This document shows positions 1 to 9,057 of a stretch of 64,000 nucleotides of DNA, in pieces. The notes beneath the pieces were generated by a model. It was not told the DNA's origin and did no database searches. It saw nothing but the letters and a program-made list of their open reading frames with translations. The stretch covers positions 124,001 to 188,000 of the forward strand of contig NZ_JACHCQ010000001.1 of the NCBI RefSeq assembly GCF_014205835.1, read 5' to 3'. Numbering within the stretch: the first letter of the stretch is position 1; each line of letters opens with the position of its first letter. This stretch comes from Pedobacter sp. AK013 (lineage in GTDB: Bacteria; Bacteroidota; Bacteroidia; Sphingobacteriales; Sphingobacteriaceae). The position numbers were made by a program, and so were the translations under genes.

Positions 1-1
1 A

Positions 2-712
2 TATGGTGCAGAAGTAAAAAACAATGCTTTTATCAATCATCCTAAACAATGGGATTTTGCCTTGAAAAACTTCGACGTTAAAACGCCCTGGACTATTGGA
101 CTGGATGCAGATCAGGTGGTAACGCCAGAACTTTTTGATTACCTCCAAAAATTTAATGCCGCAGATTTTGAAGGTATAAACGGAATTTACTTTAACCGGA
201 AAAACTATTTTCAGGGCAATTGGATCCGCTATGGAGGCTACTACCCTATTTATTTATTAAAGATGTTCAGAACCGGAATCGGTTATTCAGATTTAAATGA
301 GAATATGGATCACCGCTTTATTGTCCCGGGCAAAACCGTCATATGGAAAAAGGGCCACTTATTGGAAGAAAATCTTAAAGAGAATAATATCGATTTCTGG
401 TTTAAAAAACACGAAAAGTATAGCGATCTGATTGCCCAGGAAGAAATAGAGCGGATGCAAAAGCTACGGACCCAAACATTAAAACCTAATATCTGGGGTA
501 ATCCGGACGAAAAGAAAGCCTGGTTAAAAAGGCTTTGGTGGAAATTTCCATTGGGATTGCGCCCTTATTTATACTATAGCTACCGCATGGTATTTCAATT
601 CGGCATACTCGATAATAAAACGGCCAGAAAATTCCATTATCTGCAAGGGCTCTGGTTTAGAAAACTGGTAGATAGAAAAATTCTGGCTTTGCGAAAGCAG
701 AATGAATCATGA
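2..712 (+). CDS. Glycosyltransferase family 2 protein, 5' end cut by the window
   Basis: The reading frame is open from base 2, so the gene starts upstream; the TTG at 62 is internal. The visible part begins with NHPKQWDFAL and continues into TPWTIGLDADQVV. This D-A-D context is typical of the nucleotide-sugar/metal binding site of GT-A fold family 2 glycosyltransferases related to the WaaE/KdtX type. The C-terminal half is rich in Trp, Tyr and basic residues, as in lipopolysaccharide or exopolysaccharide core transferases. It precedes exosortase, acetyltransferase and deacetylase genes on the same strand, which suggests synthesis of a surface glycan. Donor and acceptor cannot be read from the sequence. 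Confidence 0.8.
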   Translation, partial: YGAEVKNNAFINHPKQWDFALKNFDVKTPWTIGLDADQVVTPELFDYLQKFNAADFEGINGIYFNRKNYFQGNWIRYGGYYPIYLLKMFRTGIGYSDLNENMDHRFIVPGKTVIWKKGHLLEENLKENNIDFWFKKHEKYSDLIAQEEIERMQKLRTQTLKPNIWGNPDEKKAWLKRLWWKFPLGLRPYLYYSYRMVFQFGILDNKTARKFHYLQGLWFRKLVDRKILALRKQNES

Positions 713-767
713 TCTATATCCTTACATCCATCACATTGTAATCATCACGCTTTAAATCAGAAAAACT

Positions 768-775
768 TACCTTTG
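768..775 (+). promoter_or_regulatory. Probable promoter -7 box for the exosortase-family gene
   Basis: TACCTTTG matches the Bacteroidota -7 consensus TAnnTTTG and lies 17 bases before the ATG at 792. No clear -33 TTTG is seen. The leader would be very short. Confidence 0.45.
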
Positions 776-791
776 TACATCCGAAGAAGAT

Positions 792-1412
792 ATGAACGAA
801 ATCCAGACCAAAGAAGCCAGAAAACAAGCAAATAAAAAAGCGATCAAATTTATAATCGCGCTCTTCATATTATATATTTTGTTTAGTCAGGGCAACCTAT
901 TGATGAACAGCGTAACTACACCGGGTGCAAGATATTACAATGATTACATTACTCAGCATTTCAATTATATACAAGGCTTAAGAACAGCATTAATTGTTCC
1001 TGCGGTATGGATTATCAAAGCCTTCGGTTTTTACGCCATCTATAACGAAACGGATGTAATGGTTGTTGCAGGGCCTTATCTCCGGATTAATTATTCATGT
1101 CTCGGCCTTGGCGTGATGAGTTTTTTAGCGGCCTTTGTACTGGCATTTCCAGCTCCATGGAAATCTACCTTTAAAATGCTGGCTATCGGGATTGTGACGA
1201 TTTATATTTTAAATGTTTGTCGCATTGCAGGGTTAGGTGTTCTGCTTGGCCTCTTCGAATCGCAAAGGCAAAACTTTACTTACCATCACGAGATCTTTAA
1301 CGTAATTGTATATATCTGCATATTTGTAATGTTATACCTCTGGATCAAGAAAAATACAAAAGGAGTTAACAGGGGAAAAAACGAAAAGACCGATCAATCT
1401 AAGCAAGATTAA
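792..1412 (+). CDS. Exosortase/archaeosortase family protein
   Basis: A 206-residue inner-membrane protein with several hydrophobic segments and a basic, charged C-terminal tail. The family's three conserved positions are visible: Cys103 in NYSCLGLG, Arg144 in NVCRIAGL and His165/His166 in YHHEIFN. Exosortases are thought to be membrane cysteine transpeptidases that cut C-terminal sorting signals of exported proteins. In Bacteroidota, variants sit inside polysaccharide clusters without an obvious target, as here among glycosyltransferase, acetyltransferase and deacetylase genes. It may belong to the subclass associated with exopolysaccharide loci in Sphingobacteriaceae, but I cannot assign the subtype. 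No protein with a recognisable sorting tail lies in the window. Confidence 0.82.
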   Translation: MNEIQTKEARKQANKKAIKFIIALFILYILFSQGNLLMNSVTTPGARYYNDYITQHFNYIQGLRTALIVPAVWIIKAFGFYAIYNETDVMVVAGPYLRINYSCLGLGVMSFLAAFVLAFPAPWKSTFKMLAIGIVTIYILNVCRIAGLGVLLGLFESQRQNFTYHHEIFNVIVYICIFVMLYLWIKKNTKGVNRGKNEKTDQSKQD

Positions 1413-1419
1413 TTCTACA

Positions 1420-1971
1420 TTGAACAAGACACAACTAAATAAAAACTTTAACACAGGCAATTTCCACATCGGAGCCTCGGCTTTAAAACAGTTTTTATGG
1501 TATTTCACGGATGTGTTTTTCTTTAAAACTAAGCTTATCCCAATAAGTAGTATCCTTGTTTTTTTCTTGAGGTTATTTGGGGCAAAAATTGGAAAAGAAG
1601 TCAGGATTAAGCCAGGTATATATGTTAAATACCCATGGAAACTCGTTATCGGTAACTATAGCTGGCTTGCAGACTGCTACATCGAGAATTTAGACTTTAT
1701 ATACATAGGCGATAACTGCTGTATCTCGCAACAGGCCATGCTGATAACCGGAAACCATAATTACCGTAAAACAAGTTTCGATTTGTTTACCGCGCCCATT
1801 ACGCTTGAAGATGGAGCTTGGATTGGAGCATCAGCAAAGATATGCCCGGGTGTAAAGGTGCATAACCATGCTGTACTTACCATGGGCAGTGTAGCCACAA
1901 AGGCACTGGCTGCTTATTCAATTTATCAAGGCAACCCTGCAGTTAAAATTAAGGAGCGCGAAATTCATTAA
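1420..1971 (+). CDS. WcaF-like O-acetyltransferase (left-handed beta-helix)
   Basis: A 183-residue protein of the hexapeptide-repeat acyltransferase superfamily. The N-terminal half has a hydrophobic stretch (SSILVFFLRLFGAKIG) followed by imperfect hexapeptide turns. The segment GNHNYRKTSF contains the catalytic-type His and resembles colanic acid acetyltransferase WcaF, as do GAWIGASAKICPGV and the C-terminal GNPA. It probably transfers acetyl groups from acetyl-CoA to a sugar of the surface polymer. The start is a TTG 7 bases after the exosortase stop; no ATG occurs in frame before the core, so the TTG is the best choice. It ends 2 bases before the deacetylase ATG, so the three genes are probably cotranscribed. 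Confidence 0.82.
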   Translation: MNKTQLNKNFNTGNFHIGASALKQFLWYFTDVFFFKTKLIPISSILVFFLRLFGAKIGKEVRIKPGIYVKYPWKLVIGNYSWLADCYIENLDFIYIGDNCCISQQAMLITGNHNYRKTSFDLFTAPITLEDGAWIGASAKICPGVKVHNHAVLTMGSVATKALAAYSIYQGNPAVKIKEREIH

Positions 1972-1973
1972 AA

Positions 1974-2718
1974 ATGCCTGTTCCAATTATCATGCTTCAT
2001 CATGTTAATGATTTTCCCGACCCGGGGATAGCTGATTGGAGCATTGACACTGAAAAATTTAAACTTCTGCTTGATATTATTGAGCATAAAGGACTTAAAA
2101 CCACTACTTTTGAAGAAATTGAAGAAAGAAATGGCGCTATACATCAAAAATCAGTAATACTGAGTTTTGACGACTGCCCCGCAGCACTTTTTGAATTTGC
2201 GGTTCCAGAATTACTCAACAGGAACATGAAAGCCGTTTTCTCTATCCCAACGGCCCAGATTGGGGGTTATAATAGTTGGGATATGGCTGAGCAGGGATTT
2301 TCAAAAGTTGCTTTAATAACGACAGCACAATTACAGTATCTCGGCAGCAAAGACATGGAAATTGCAAGCCATGGCCAACATCATTTAAGGGCTAGCCAAA
2401 TTAGCGCTGAAAATTTTACAGAAGAGATTTCGGCATCTAAAATGATTATTGAAACATTAACCGAAAAAAAAAGTACATACCTTTACCTTCCCTTATGGGG
2501 ATGTACCAAAAAATTACCGACAACTTTTAAGGCAGACTGGTTACAGGTATGGCCTTTCTATTTACCAGGCGAAAGAAAGTAATTTTGCCCTGCGCAGGAT
2601 CGGCATACACCAATCGGATACGGCCAAATCCATTTCTTTTAAACTCAGCCAAAGCTATCAGCTCATGCGCACGCTGTTTGATCCCCTCCTTTCACTTCAG
2701 AATTTTTTTAAGGCTTAA
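1974..2718 (+). pseudogene. Polysaccharide deacetylase family gene broken by a frameshift
   Basis: The first part reads as a NodB-like deacetylase: MLHHVND, then the metal-binding FDDCP motif and a SHGQHH motif near residue 136. After a run of nine A (2464-2472) the annotated frame loses similarity and stops at 2582. Reading one base shifted from that run gives a family-like C-terminal half: FPYGDVPKNYRQLL, GYRYGLSIY, then NFALRRIGIH and a stop at 2716-2718. Removing one A restores a protein of about 247 residues. The full frame overlaps the convergent methyltransferase by 11 bases. This may be a real null allele, a phase-variable tract or a sequencing error. The intact enzyme would remove N- or O-acetyl groups from the same glycan. 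Confidence 0.8.
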
Positions 2719-3334
2719 AGCAGCCTATTTTCCATTTCTGTTGATTCAGGTTTATGATCTCTTCAATGGAAAGAAAATGATACCGTTGTTTTAGTTTCTG
2801 CCAAATTACTTCATGGCCAGTAAAATCGCACATGGATATGATAAAATAGCCACCATTGTTGAGGTTTTCATCAATACATTTTTGAATGATTGATAATGGT
2901 CTGTTGAAATAATACAGGGTTTCGTTGAAGATGATTACGTCAAACTTTCCCTCCAGCTTTTGGTAATCGAAATCTAACTGCTGAAAGTTAGTCTCCGGAA
3001 ATGAAGCTTTTGCTTTTCTAACTGCATTGCCAGATATATCGATTCCCAGATAATTTAATGGCCCTGCCTCCGCTGCTTTAATGTAATGATAAAGAACACC
3101 CTGTCCGCAGCCCACATCTAAAACCTTATCCGATCCATACTTCTTAAACAGGTCTACAATAGCTAAATAATGATCTTTTTCAGCTTCAGCGTAAAGATAA
3201 TCCCAGTCTTTCCCTCCAAACTGTTTTTCCCATATTGATTTAGATACCCGGTTACCAAAGCCAAACTTAGACAATACGAAAGTGTAGAGCAAACGCCTGA
3301 ATTTATTTTTGATCTTATCGAGAAGAAGTTCCAT
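2708..3334 (-). CDS. Class I SAM-dependent methyltransferase
   Basis: A 208-residue Rossmann-fold methyltransferase. Motif I, VLDVGCGQG, sits near residue 71. It is followed by the acidic strand end YLGIDIS that binds the SAM ribose, by QQLDFD, and by motif IV FDVIIFNETLYYF. The family includes methyltransferases acting on small molecules and sugars. Its place at the end of a polysaccharide cluster, convergent with the deacetylase, suggests a glycan or lipid-linked sugar substrate, but that is inference. The first ATG is taken as the start. Confidence 0.8.
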   Translation of the reverse strand: MELLLDKIKNKFRRLLYTFVLSKFGFGNRVSKSIWEKQFGGKDWDYLYAEAEKDHYLAIVDLFKKYGSDKVLDVGCGQGVLYHYIKAAEAGPLNYLGIDISGNAVRKAKASFPETNFQQLDFDYQKLEGKFDVIIFNETLYYFNRPLSIIQKCIDENLNNGGYFIISMCDFTGHEVIWQKLKQRYHFLSIEEIINLNQQKWKIGCFKP

Positions 3335-3509
3335 AGTAAAAATCGGGATTGATCGACTAATAATCTCCGAAAGATGGTTCTTTTGAGGATCATAATATTT
3401 GTAAACAAATATAATTTTACTAGTGGAGAGATAAACAATAAAAAATATTTTTTTCTTGTTTTAAAATCGAACTGAATTTCCATTTAAACCCAAAAGTCTA
3501 TTCATTTTT

Positions 3510-3517
3510 TAACTTTG
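3510..3517 (+). promoter_or_regulatory. Promoter -7 box for the PepE-like gene
   Basis: TAACTTTG matches TAnnTTTG. It overlaps an earlier possible start codon at 3515, so transcription would begin downstream of that codon. This decides the start of the following gene in favour of the ATG at 3557. Confidence 0.55.
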
Positions 3518-3556
3518 CAAAACAAGCTTTTAAAACTGGAAAAGAAATCTACCAAA

Positions 3557-4252
3557 ATGAATGTTATCCTAGCCTCTACCTCTACGCTGTTTGGCGGTAA
3601 TTATCTTGAATACCTAAAAGATGAGCTGATTACGTTCTTTGCTGGATTAGATGAAATTATATTTATCCCTTTTGCACGGCCCGGAGGTATTTCGCACGAA
3701 GAATATACAGACAAAGCGCGGGATTTTTTCTCGAAGCTGAATATCAGGGTTAAAGGCCTTCATGAATTTAACGATCCCATTAGCGCTATCGATGCAGCCA
3801 AAGGATTTTTTACCGGCGGAGGCAATACCTTTCTTCTGGTAAAAACACTTCATGAGCTGGGGCTAATGAAACACCTAAGTGAAAACATTAAAAAGGGCAA
3901 ACCTTATTTAGGCTGTAGCGCCGGAAGCAATATAGGCGGTATGAATATGAAAACCACCAATGACATGCCTATTGTATATCCCCCCTCATTCGAATGCATA
4001 GGCCTGGTTCCCTTTAACCTTAATCCTCATTATCTCGATCCAAACCCCGAATTAAAACATAACGGAGAAACAAGGGAAACTAGAATTATGGAGTTTCTAA
4101 CACAGAACAACATAAAGGTAATCGGCTTACGCGAAGGCAATTGGATTAGGATATTAGGTGACAAAATCACTACGGAAGGAAGCGAATACACGAGAATTTT
4201 TGAAGCAGGCAAAGCCCCATATGAGTGCCCACCAGGAAGTACGTTAATATAA
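3557..4252 (+). CDS. pepE: Dipeptidase E-like peptidase, family S51
   Basis: A 231-residue protein, close to the length of enterobacterial PepE. The nucleophile elbow GCSAGSN puts the catalytic Ser at residue 121. Upstream it has a GGGNTF turn and downstream NPHYLDP, where the family's His lies. S51 enzymes are cytoplasmic serine peptidases that hydrolyse Asp-Xaa dipeptides; cyanophycinase is a relative. The frame could start at 3515, but that would fall inside the -7 promoter box and add 14 residues with no homologue-like character, so the ATG at 3557 is preferred. It appears monocistronic and convergent with the MFS gene. Confidence 0.88.
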   Translation: MNVILASTSTLFGGNYLEYLKDELITFFAGLDEIIFIPFARPGGISHEEYTDKARDFFSKLNIRVKGLHEFNDPISAIDAAKGFFTGGGNTFLLVKTLHELGLMKHLSENIKKGKPYLGCSAGSNIGGMNMKTTNDMPIVYPPSFECIGLVPFNLNPHYLDPNPELKHNGETRETRIMEFLTQNNIKVIGLREGNWIRILGDKITTEGSEYTRIFEAGKAPYECPPGSTLI

Positions 4253-4293
4253 TTAATTTATTGAAGAACGATCGAAAAATAAAAACTCAAATA

Positions 4294-4333
4294 TCTACAA
4301 GCTATGATTAGTTTAGCATCATAAACTTGTAGA
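4294..4333. terminator. Bidirectional stem-loop between convergent genes
   Basis: TCTACAAG at 4294-4301 pairs with CTTGTAGA at 4326-4333, and an inner TATGAT/ATCATA extends the stem. It lies between the ends of the peptidase (plus) and the MFS gene (minus), as expected of a shared terminator. Confidence 0.5.
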
Positions 4334-4380
4334 CATTATTCTTTATTAAAAGAAGCTTTATTAATTATCTCTTATAATTG

Positions 4381-5649
4381 TTATGCTATAGCAGCACTCT
4401 TTTTCCGAGAACGCAGGTATATCACCAATCCGCCAAAGGCCACAATTAATATTATGGGGATAATCAGCGTAGCCTGCAAAATTTCGGGGCCTGCCAGGTT
4501 TTTAGCGTTGGCAAGCGCCTGCCCTTGTGCAGAACTTTCAGGGGCTTTTAAATAATCGCTAAGCGAGGCGCCAGAGGGTAAGTGTTTAACGATCAGGTTA
4601 TCGTAAAAGCTGCCCATAAACATCGTATAAATAGAAACAGCAAACATCCCTGCACCCCCCATTAGGTTTAGGCCAAGTGCTCCGGATTTGGGAACATTTT
4701 CTGCCACAAAACCGATCATCGTTGGCCAGAAATAACAAACGCCTATACCAAAAATAATCGCAGCGAAGAAAACAGAATTTCCGGTAAAGGTGCTCAGCAT
4801 GTAAAGCCCTGTTGCGGCAAATATTGCAGATAAGAGCAGTACGCCCTGAGGTGCAAGGCGGTGAACTACAGGTTCGGCAAAACCCCGGCCAATTACCATG
4901 ATCCCTGTGGTAAGGGTAAGCAATAAAATAGCATTATCGGTTACGTTTTTAAGCAATAAGCCTATCCATTGCCCGGTAAATAACTCGGTAATGGCCGTAC
5001 CGAACATGCAAATGAACATAAAGATAAACAAAGGAGAAAGTACTGCTTTATACATATCTGAGCTCGAATAACCAGACGATACCCTTTCGGTAACCGGGAA
5101 ATCCAACCTCGAAAACAGGTATCCGTAAATCAAAGTAGGAATAATCATCATGGCCACCTGTACCTTCCAGCCCAGTCCAAGATGAACAAACAAGGTAACC
5201 AGCAATGTGCCGATTACAATGCCTCCGGGAAACCATAAGTGAAAATGATTTAACCTGGTCGTTTTATTTTCTGGATATAAAGCGGCTACCAATGGGTTAC
5301 AGGCGGCCTCTACAGTACCATTGGCAATGCCGATGAGCAAGGTAGATAAAAACAGGCTCCAGTAGCCCTGGGCAAAAATGGTCAGGACAATTCCAGCCAG
5401 GTGAAAAACAAAAGCCATGACCAGCAAGCGTTTCATGCCAATTATATCGACTACAAAACCTCCAACAATGATAGCCAGCGGAAATCCCCAGAAGGCTGCA
5501 GCCGTAATGGTGCCCAATTGGGAAGTACTTAATTGAAAATCGATACCGAGCTGGTTCATTATACCAGCGCGGATGCCGAAGGAAAGGGAGGTAACGAGTA
5601 ATGCAAGACAACTTGCCCAGAATAGTTTTGTGGTTTGAATGTTAAGCAT
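4381..5649 (-). CDS. MFS transporter
   Basis: A 422-residue inner-membrane protein with about 12 hydrophobic segments and a central hydrophilic loop near residue 190. The inter-helix signature VDIIGMKRLLVMAF corresponds to the MFS loop 2-3 motif. Features such as NPLVAALYPENKTTRLNHFHLWFPGG recall sugar-type MFS permeases of the FucP/nucleoside-symporter branch common in Bacteroidota, where they import monosaccharides. The substrate cannot be read from the sequence. The gene stands alone; the next carbohydrate genes are 12 kb away. Confidence 0.8.
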   Translation of the reverse strand: MLNIQTTKLFWASCLALLVTSLSFGIRAGIMNQLGIDFQLSTSQLGTITAAAFWGFPLAIIVGGFVVDIIGMKRLLVMAFVFHLAGIVLTIFAQGYWSLFLSTLLIGIANGTVEAACNPLVAALYPENKTTRLNHFHLWFPGGIVIGTLLVTLFVHLGLGWKVQVAMMIIPTLIYGYLFSRLDFPVTERVSSGYSSSDMYKAVLSPLFIFMFICMFGTAITELFTGQWIGLLLKNVTDNAILLLTLTTGIMVIGRGFAEPVVHRLAPQGVLLLSAIFAATGLYMLSTFTGNSVFFAAIIFGIGVCYFWPTMIGFVAENVPKSGALGLNLMGGAGMFAVSIYTMFMGSFYDNLIVKHLPSGASLSDYLKAPESSAQGQALANAKNLAGPEILQATLIIPIILIVAFGGLVIYLRSRKKSAAIA

Positions 5650-6021
5650 CTGTTCAGATTTAGGTTATAATTTGTTTTAATTGGCAATAAGAAAAAGATT
5701 TTAACAACCAGGCTGGTTGTTCTTTAATGGCAATCCAGGCCGATAGTTTCTTTAAACTTTTGGCTACAATCTTCAGACAGGAAATACGCCAGGTTTTTAA
5801 CCAGGCTTCTAATTTAATGAGTTGGCGCTCCTCCATTTTTCTGGAATATTTGGTTATTACACGCTACAAGCGTAGTATTATGATTAGATTTTAATCATTA
5901 ATCGCCATAATAATAAACAATTGAATCGATTAATGCAACCGATTGTGTAAACATTGCTTTTTTTGCTGGTGAGATGTGACCAATTTACCGCTTGGTGAAT
6001 ACGGATAGTATTAGTGAACGA
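5650..6021. other. Divergent intergenic region
   Basis: No credible gene. It should hold the upstream region of the minus-strand MFS gene. A short perfect inverted repeat, ACGCT-ACA-AGCGT, lies at 5861-5873 and could be an operator. Nothing else stands out. Confidence 0.4.
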
Positions 6022-6029
6022 TAAATTTG
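6022..6029 (+). promoter_or_regulatory. Promoter -7 box for the exported hypothetical gene
   Basis: TAAATTTG matches TAnnTTTG and lies about 60 bases before the ATG at 6090. It supports that ATG over an ATG at 6027 that would lie inside the box. Confidence 0.5.
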
Positions 6030-6089
6030 ATTTTCTCCATTTCATTCTATAAATTGAGGCGGAATCTGATCCAAACTCCAATAACCATT

Positions 6090-6839
6090 ATGAAAAGATA
6101 TCTTTTTATTATCCTTTTAGCCATCTCTTTTTCTGTACAGGCACAGCCTAATACCAGCAATTATAAATACATTATTGTGCCCGAAAAATTCAGTTTTCTT
6201 AAGCAGGTTAATCAATATGGCTTAAATACCCTTACTAAAGCTTTTTTTGAGGAAAAAGGTTTTACGGTGTATTTTGATAATGCTGAAATACCCGAAGAAA
6301 TTGCAAGCGATAGATGTAAGGCGCTGGTGGCAGAACTGCAGGAAAACAATAGTATGTTTGTTACCAATCTTACGCTTTTACTTAAAGATTGTAAGGGCGC
6401 TGTTGTGGTAAAAAGCAAGGCAGGCAAAAGCAGGGAAAAGGAATATCAAACTTCTTACAATCTGGCATTGAAAGACGCTTTTACATCCTTTAACGATTTT
6501 AAGTATGTAGCAGGCAGCCCCACCATGGTTACCAGTGCAGTACCTGCCAATGTAAACACAGAGACTAAAACAGTGCCTTCAGCTGTTAATCAGCCAATTG
6601 CTATCAAAACGGAGCAACCAGAAGCGCTATTATACGCACAACCCATAAGCAATGGTTACCAACTGATAGATGCAACCCCTAAAATTGTAATGACCCTACT
6701 AAAAACCTCAGTAGCCGATTGTTATATTTCGAACAATGGTAATGAGAACGGCATAGTTCTAAAAAAGAACGGAACCTGGTTCTTCGAGTATTATAAAAAC
6801 AATGTTCTTGTTTCAGAAAAACTATCCATTAAATTTTAA
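6090..6839 (+). CDS. Exported protein of unknown function
   Basis: A 249-residue protein beginning MKRYLFIILLAISFSVQAQ, a clear signal peptide with likely cleavage after AQA or AQ. The mature part has a two-layer alpha/beta look in the first 120 residues (YKYIIVPEKFSFLK, then NLTLLLKDCKGAVVVKSKAGKSREKEYQ), a Thr/Pro/Val-rich linker near 150-190 and a beta-rich C-terminal part. I do not recognise a named family; similar exported proteins of unknown role are common in Bacteroidota. An upstream in-frame ATG at 6027 was rejected because the signal peptide starts here. Confidence 0.75.
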   Translation: MKRYLFIILLAISFSVQAQPNTSNYKYIIVPEKFSFLKQVNQYGLNTLTKAFFEEKGFTVYFDNAEIPEEIASDRCKALVAELQENNSMFVTNLTLLLKDCKGAVVVKSKAGKSREKEYQTSYNLALKDAFTSFNDFKYVAGSPTMVTSAVPANVNTETKTVPSAVNQPIAIKTEQPEALLYAQPISNGYQLIDATPKIVMTLLKTSVADCYISNNGNENGIVLKKNGTWFFEYYKNNVLVSEKLSIKF

Positions 6840-6967
6840 CCTGTCATAGTCATTAAGAAACCAAACCGTTCCGTATCCAACACTGCACAGGCGATTCGCT
6901 TTCTAAAACAGCTTGGCAAGTGTATAGGGAGATTTACGATAGTAGATAGGAATACATTGATTTCGTT

Positions 6968-8737
6968 CTAAAGGCTCGCTGGAGGATTGATTAAAGGCAG
7001 ACTAAAATAAAAAACAGATCCCTTCCCTATCTCGCTTTCTGCCCATATCTTCCCGCCATGCCGCTGAATTATCTCTGCAGATAAATAAAGCCCTATTCCA
7101 AACCCGGCAACAGTGGTCATTCGATTGCTCTCTACCCGGTAAAACCGTTCGAACAGTTTTGGAATATCATTTTCATCTATTCCCATTCCATGGTCCGTTA
7201 TCCGGAATACAGCTGTCTTACCTTCAGGATAACACTCAACAGTTATTTCACTATCTACAGGTGAATATTTCATCGCATTGCTGATTAGATTATTAATCAC
7301 ATGCCCAACCTTATCTTTATCTACGCTCACAAAAAGACCTGGCTGAAATGTAAACTTTATATTGTGACTGTTTACTGTTGCAATATACTCCTCAACCACT
7401 TCTTCAAGCAGCACCGACATTTCTGCGGGCTGAAAATCCATCAGCATTTTCCCTGACTCCAGGCGCGAAAGGTTTAGGAAACCATTAATCATGCTTGTCA
7501 TTTTATTCACCTGACGCTCCGCTCGCTGAAGCGCTTTATCTGCAAAGCCGTTCTGATTACTCTTGGCTTTCAATTGCATCACCTGAATATAACCTTTCAT
7601 GGAAGTAAGCGGTGTTTTAAGTTCGTGGCTAACCATTGCAATAAAGTCATTCTTCCGCTGTTCGTCTCGTTTTTGATCTGTTACATCCATTAAAACCGCA
7701 TAAACACTATCAAAATCGCCACCACTCCCCTTTTTAGCCTTTCCAACTACTCTCACCCAACGGCGCTCACTTGAAACAAGATCACTGATCGGATAGGTAT
7801 AATCTAATGGTTTTCTAAGATTGATACAATCTTTAAAAACCTGCTCGAAATCTGAAAGATACTCGGTATCAACGCATCCCATCACCATTGTCCAGCTAAC
7901 CTCCTCCTCTAAAGGCAAACCGCAGAGTTCCCTGAATCTTTTTGATGCTTCTACACGTCCTGTTTTAATATCCAGGTTGCAGCTGCCCAGCTCAGCTGCA
8001 TCGAAGGCAGATTGTAGGTTATCTTCACTTTCCTTTAGTGCATGAAGTGCATTGTTGAGCTGATTATTGATTTCTGTCTGGAGATCATTGGCAGCTGCAA
8101 GCTCTTCATTAATTGCTTCCAGTTCCCGTGTTCTTAGCCTGACGATATTTTCAAGATTTTCATTGAGCTCATCTGCCCTTTTTCTTGCTGCTTCAAGCTC
8201 CTTGTTCCTGGTTTCTAAAAGCAGCTGGTTTTTCTTCAGCTCGGTCAGATCCGTAATAATGATGCTTAGCGCGGTACCCTCATCAAGATGAAGCACCTTT
8301 AAAGAAAGCTGAACGGACAAGGAAGCACCTGAGCTGCTTATGATATTCACTTCTGTCCTGATGTCCTTTTTCCAAGCAACATTAATTATTTCCCTGATAG
8401 TAGCTTGGTCTTCTTTTGAAAAAAATGTTAAAAAGTTTAAACCGATAACTTTTTCCAAAGGCAGCCCTAAAAGTCTGGATAACTGCGAATTGCAGTATAA
8501 TACATGAGCAGATGCATCAAGGGTTAGTGCACTTTGGCTCATCTGTTCGATAAAGATGCGGTAGGTATGATCAGCACTCTTCAGCGTAAAAAGCTGGTGT
8601 CCATTCTCTCCATTTACAACCAACGCATCAACTTCTCCTGATCGGATGGCATGAATAATATCGTTAGCTTCCTCTAGCTGCATGCGAAGTTCCTCATAGG
8701 CACGCTCGAGACTGATATGTTCACTTGTCTTCTGCAT
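6968..8737 (-). CDS. PAS-domain sensor histidine kinase of the kai operon
   Basis: 589 residues with no signal peptide and no membrane segment, so probably cytoplasmic. Order: an N-terminal helix with ANDIIHAIRSGEVDALVV, a PAS domain (about 55-170), a long coiled coil (170-240), a second PAS domain (240-355), HisKA with His371 in SHELKTPL, and HATPase_c with N box NLISNAMKYS, DHGMGID and FGIGLYLS. The second kaiB stop lies 3 bases upstream, so it is almost certainly cotranscribed with kaiC and both kaiB genes. It is a plausible output kinase, a role held by KaiB-domain-bearing SasA in cyanobacteria, but this protein has PAS domains instead. No response regulator is encoded next to it. Confidence 0.9.
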   Translation of the reverse strand: MQKTSEHISLERAYEELRMQLEEANDIIHAIRSGEVDALVVNGENGHQLFTLKSADHTYRIFIEQMSQSALTLDASAHVLYCNSQLSRLLGLPLEKVIGLNFLTFFSKEDQATIREIINVAWKKDIRTEVNIISSSGASLSVQLSLKVLHLDEGTALSIIITDLTELKKNQLLLETRNKELEAARKRADELNENLENIVRLRTRELEAINEELAAANDLQTEINNQLNNALHALKESEDNLQSAFDAAELGSCNLDIKTGRVEASKRFRELCGLPLEEEVSWTMVMGCVDTEYLSDFEQVFKDCINLRKPLDYTYPISDLVSSERRWVRVVGKAKKGSGGDFDSVYAVLMDVTDQKRDEQRKNDFIAMVSHELKTPLTSMKGYIQVMQLKAKSNQNGFADKALQRAERQVNKMTSMINGFLNLSRLESGKMLMDFQPAEMSVLLEEVVEEYIATVNSHNIKFTFQPGLFVSVDKDKVGHVINNLISNAMKYSPVDSEITVECYPEGKTAVFRITDHGMGIDENDIPKLFERFYRVESNRMTTVAGFGIGLYLSAEIIQRHGGKIWAESEIGKGSVFYFSLPLINPPASL

Positions 8738-8740
8738 AAC

Positions 8741-9055
8741 TTAATAGCTAATCCCTAATCCTTTCAATACTTTCTCGCGATCAGAACAGTCGCCGATCAG
8801 CTTTTTGATAGGCATAGGTGATTTTTTGATCAGCATCGGAATGGCCGCAACATCTTCCTGCTGAACCAGCAATGGCTGCTGATGCGCATCAATGATATCT
8901 AACTCGTACCTGCCGGCAATAAATTCTTCGCAGATTGCGCGAATATTCACAATTGCCCTTGTGGAAACCGGTGATGCACCAGCAATGAAAAGCCTAAGCG
9001 AAAAAAATTCGACGCTTTGCTTACTATCTTGATGAACCAGATTTCCTATTGACAT
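8741..9055 (-). CDS. kaiB: KaiB-like protein, second copy
   Basis: A 104-residue thioredoxin-like fold protein of the KaiB family, with FSLRLFIAGASPVSTRAI, then YELDIIDAHQQPLL, an IPML segment at the fold-switch region and KKLIGDCSDREKVLKGL at the C-terminus. KaiB binds KaiC in a phosphorylation-dependent way. It is 2 bases from the upstream kaiB and 3 bases from the kinase gene. It differs from the first copy over most of its length and has a longer N-terminal extension, so the two probably have different jobs or form heteromers. Confidence 0.88.
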   Translation of the reverse strand: MSIGNLVHQDSKQSVEFFSLRLFIAGASPVSTRAIVNIRAICEEFIAGRYELDIIDAHQQPLLVQQEDVAAIPMLIKKSPMPIKKLIGDCSDREKVLKGLGISY

Positions 9056-9057
9056 AT

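Noticed and set aside
2549..2794. Plus-strand open frame after the deacetylase
   Set aside because: It is in the wrong frame of the deacetylase remnant and runs into the methyltransferase; the family-like text is in another frame.
3163..3483. Minus-strand open frame upstream of the methyltransferase
   Set aside because: It overlaps the methyltransferase in another frame, has no domain and has poor coding character.
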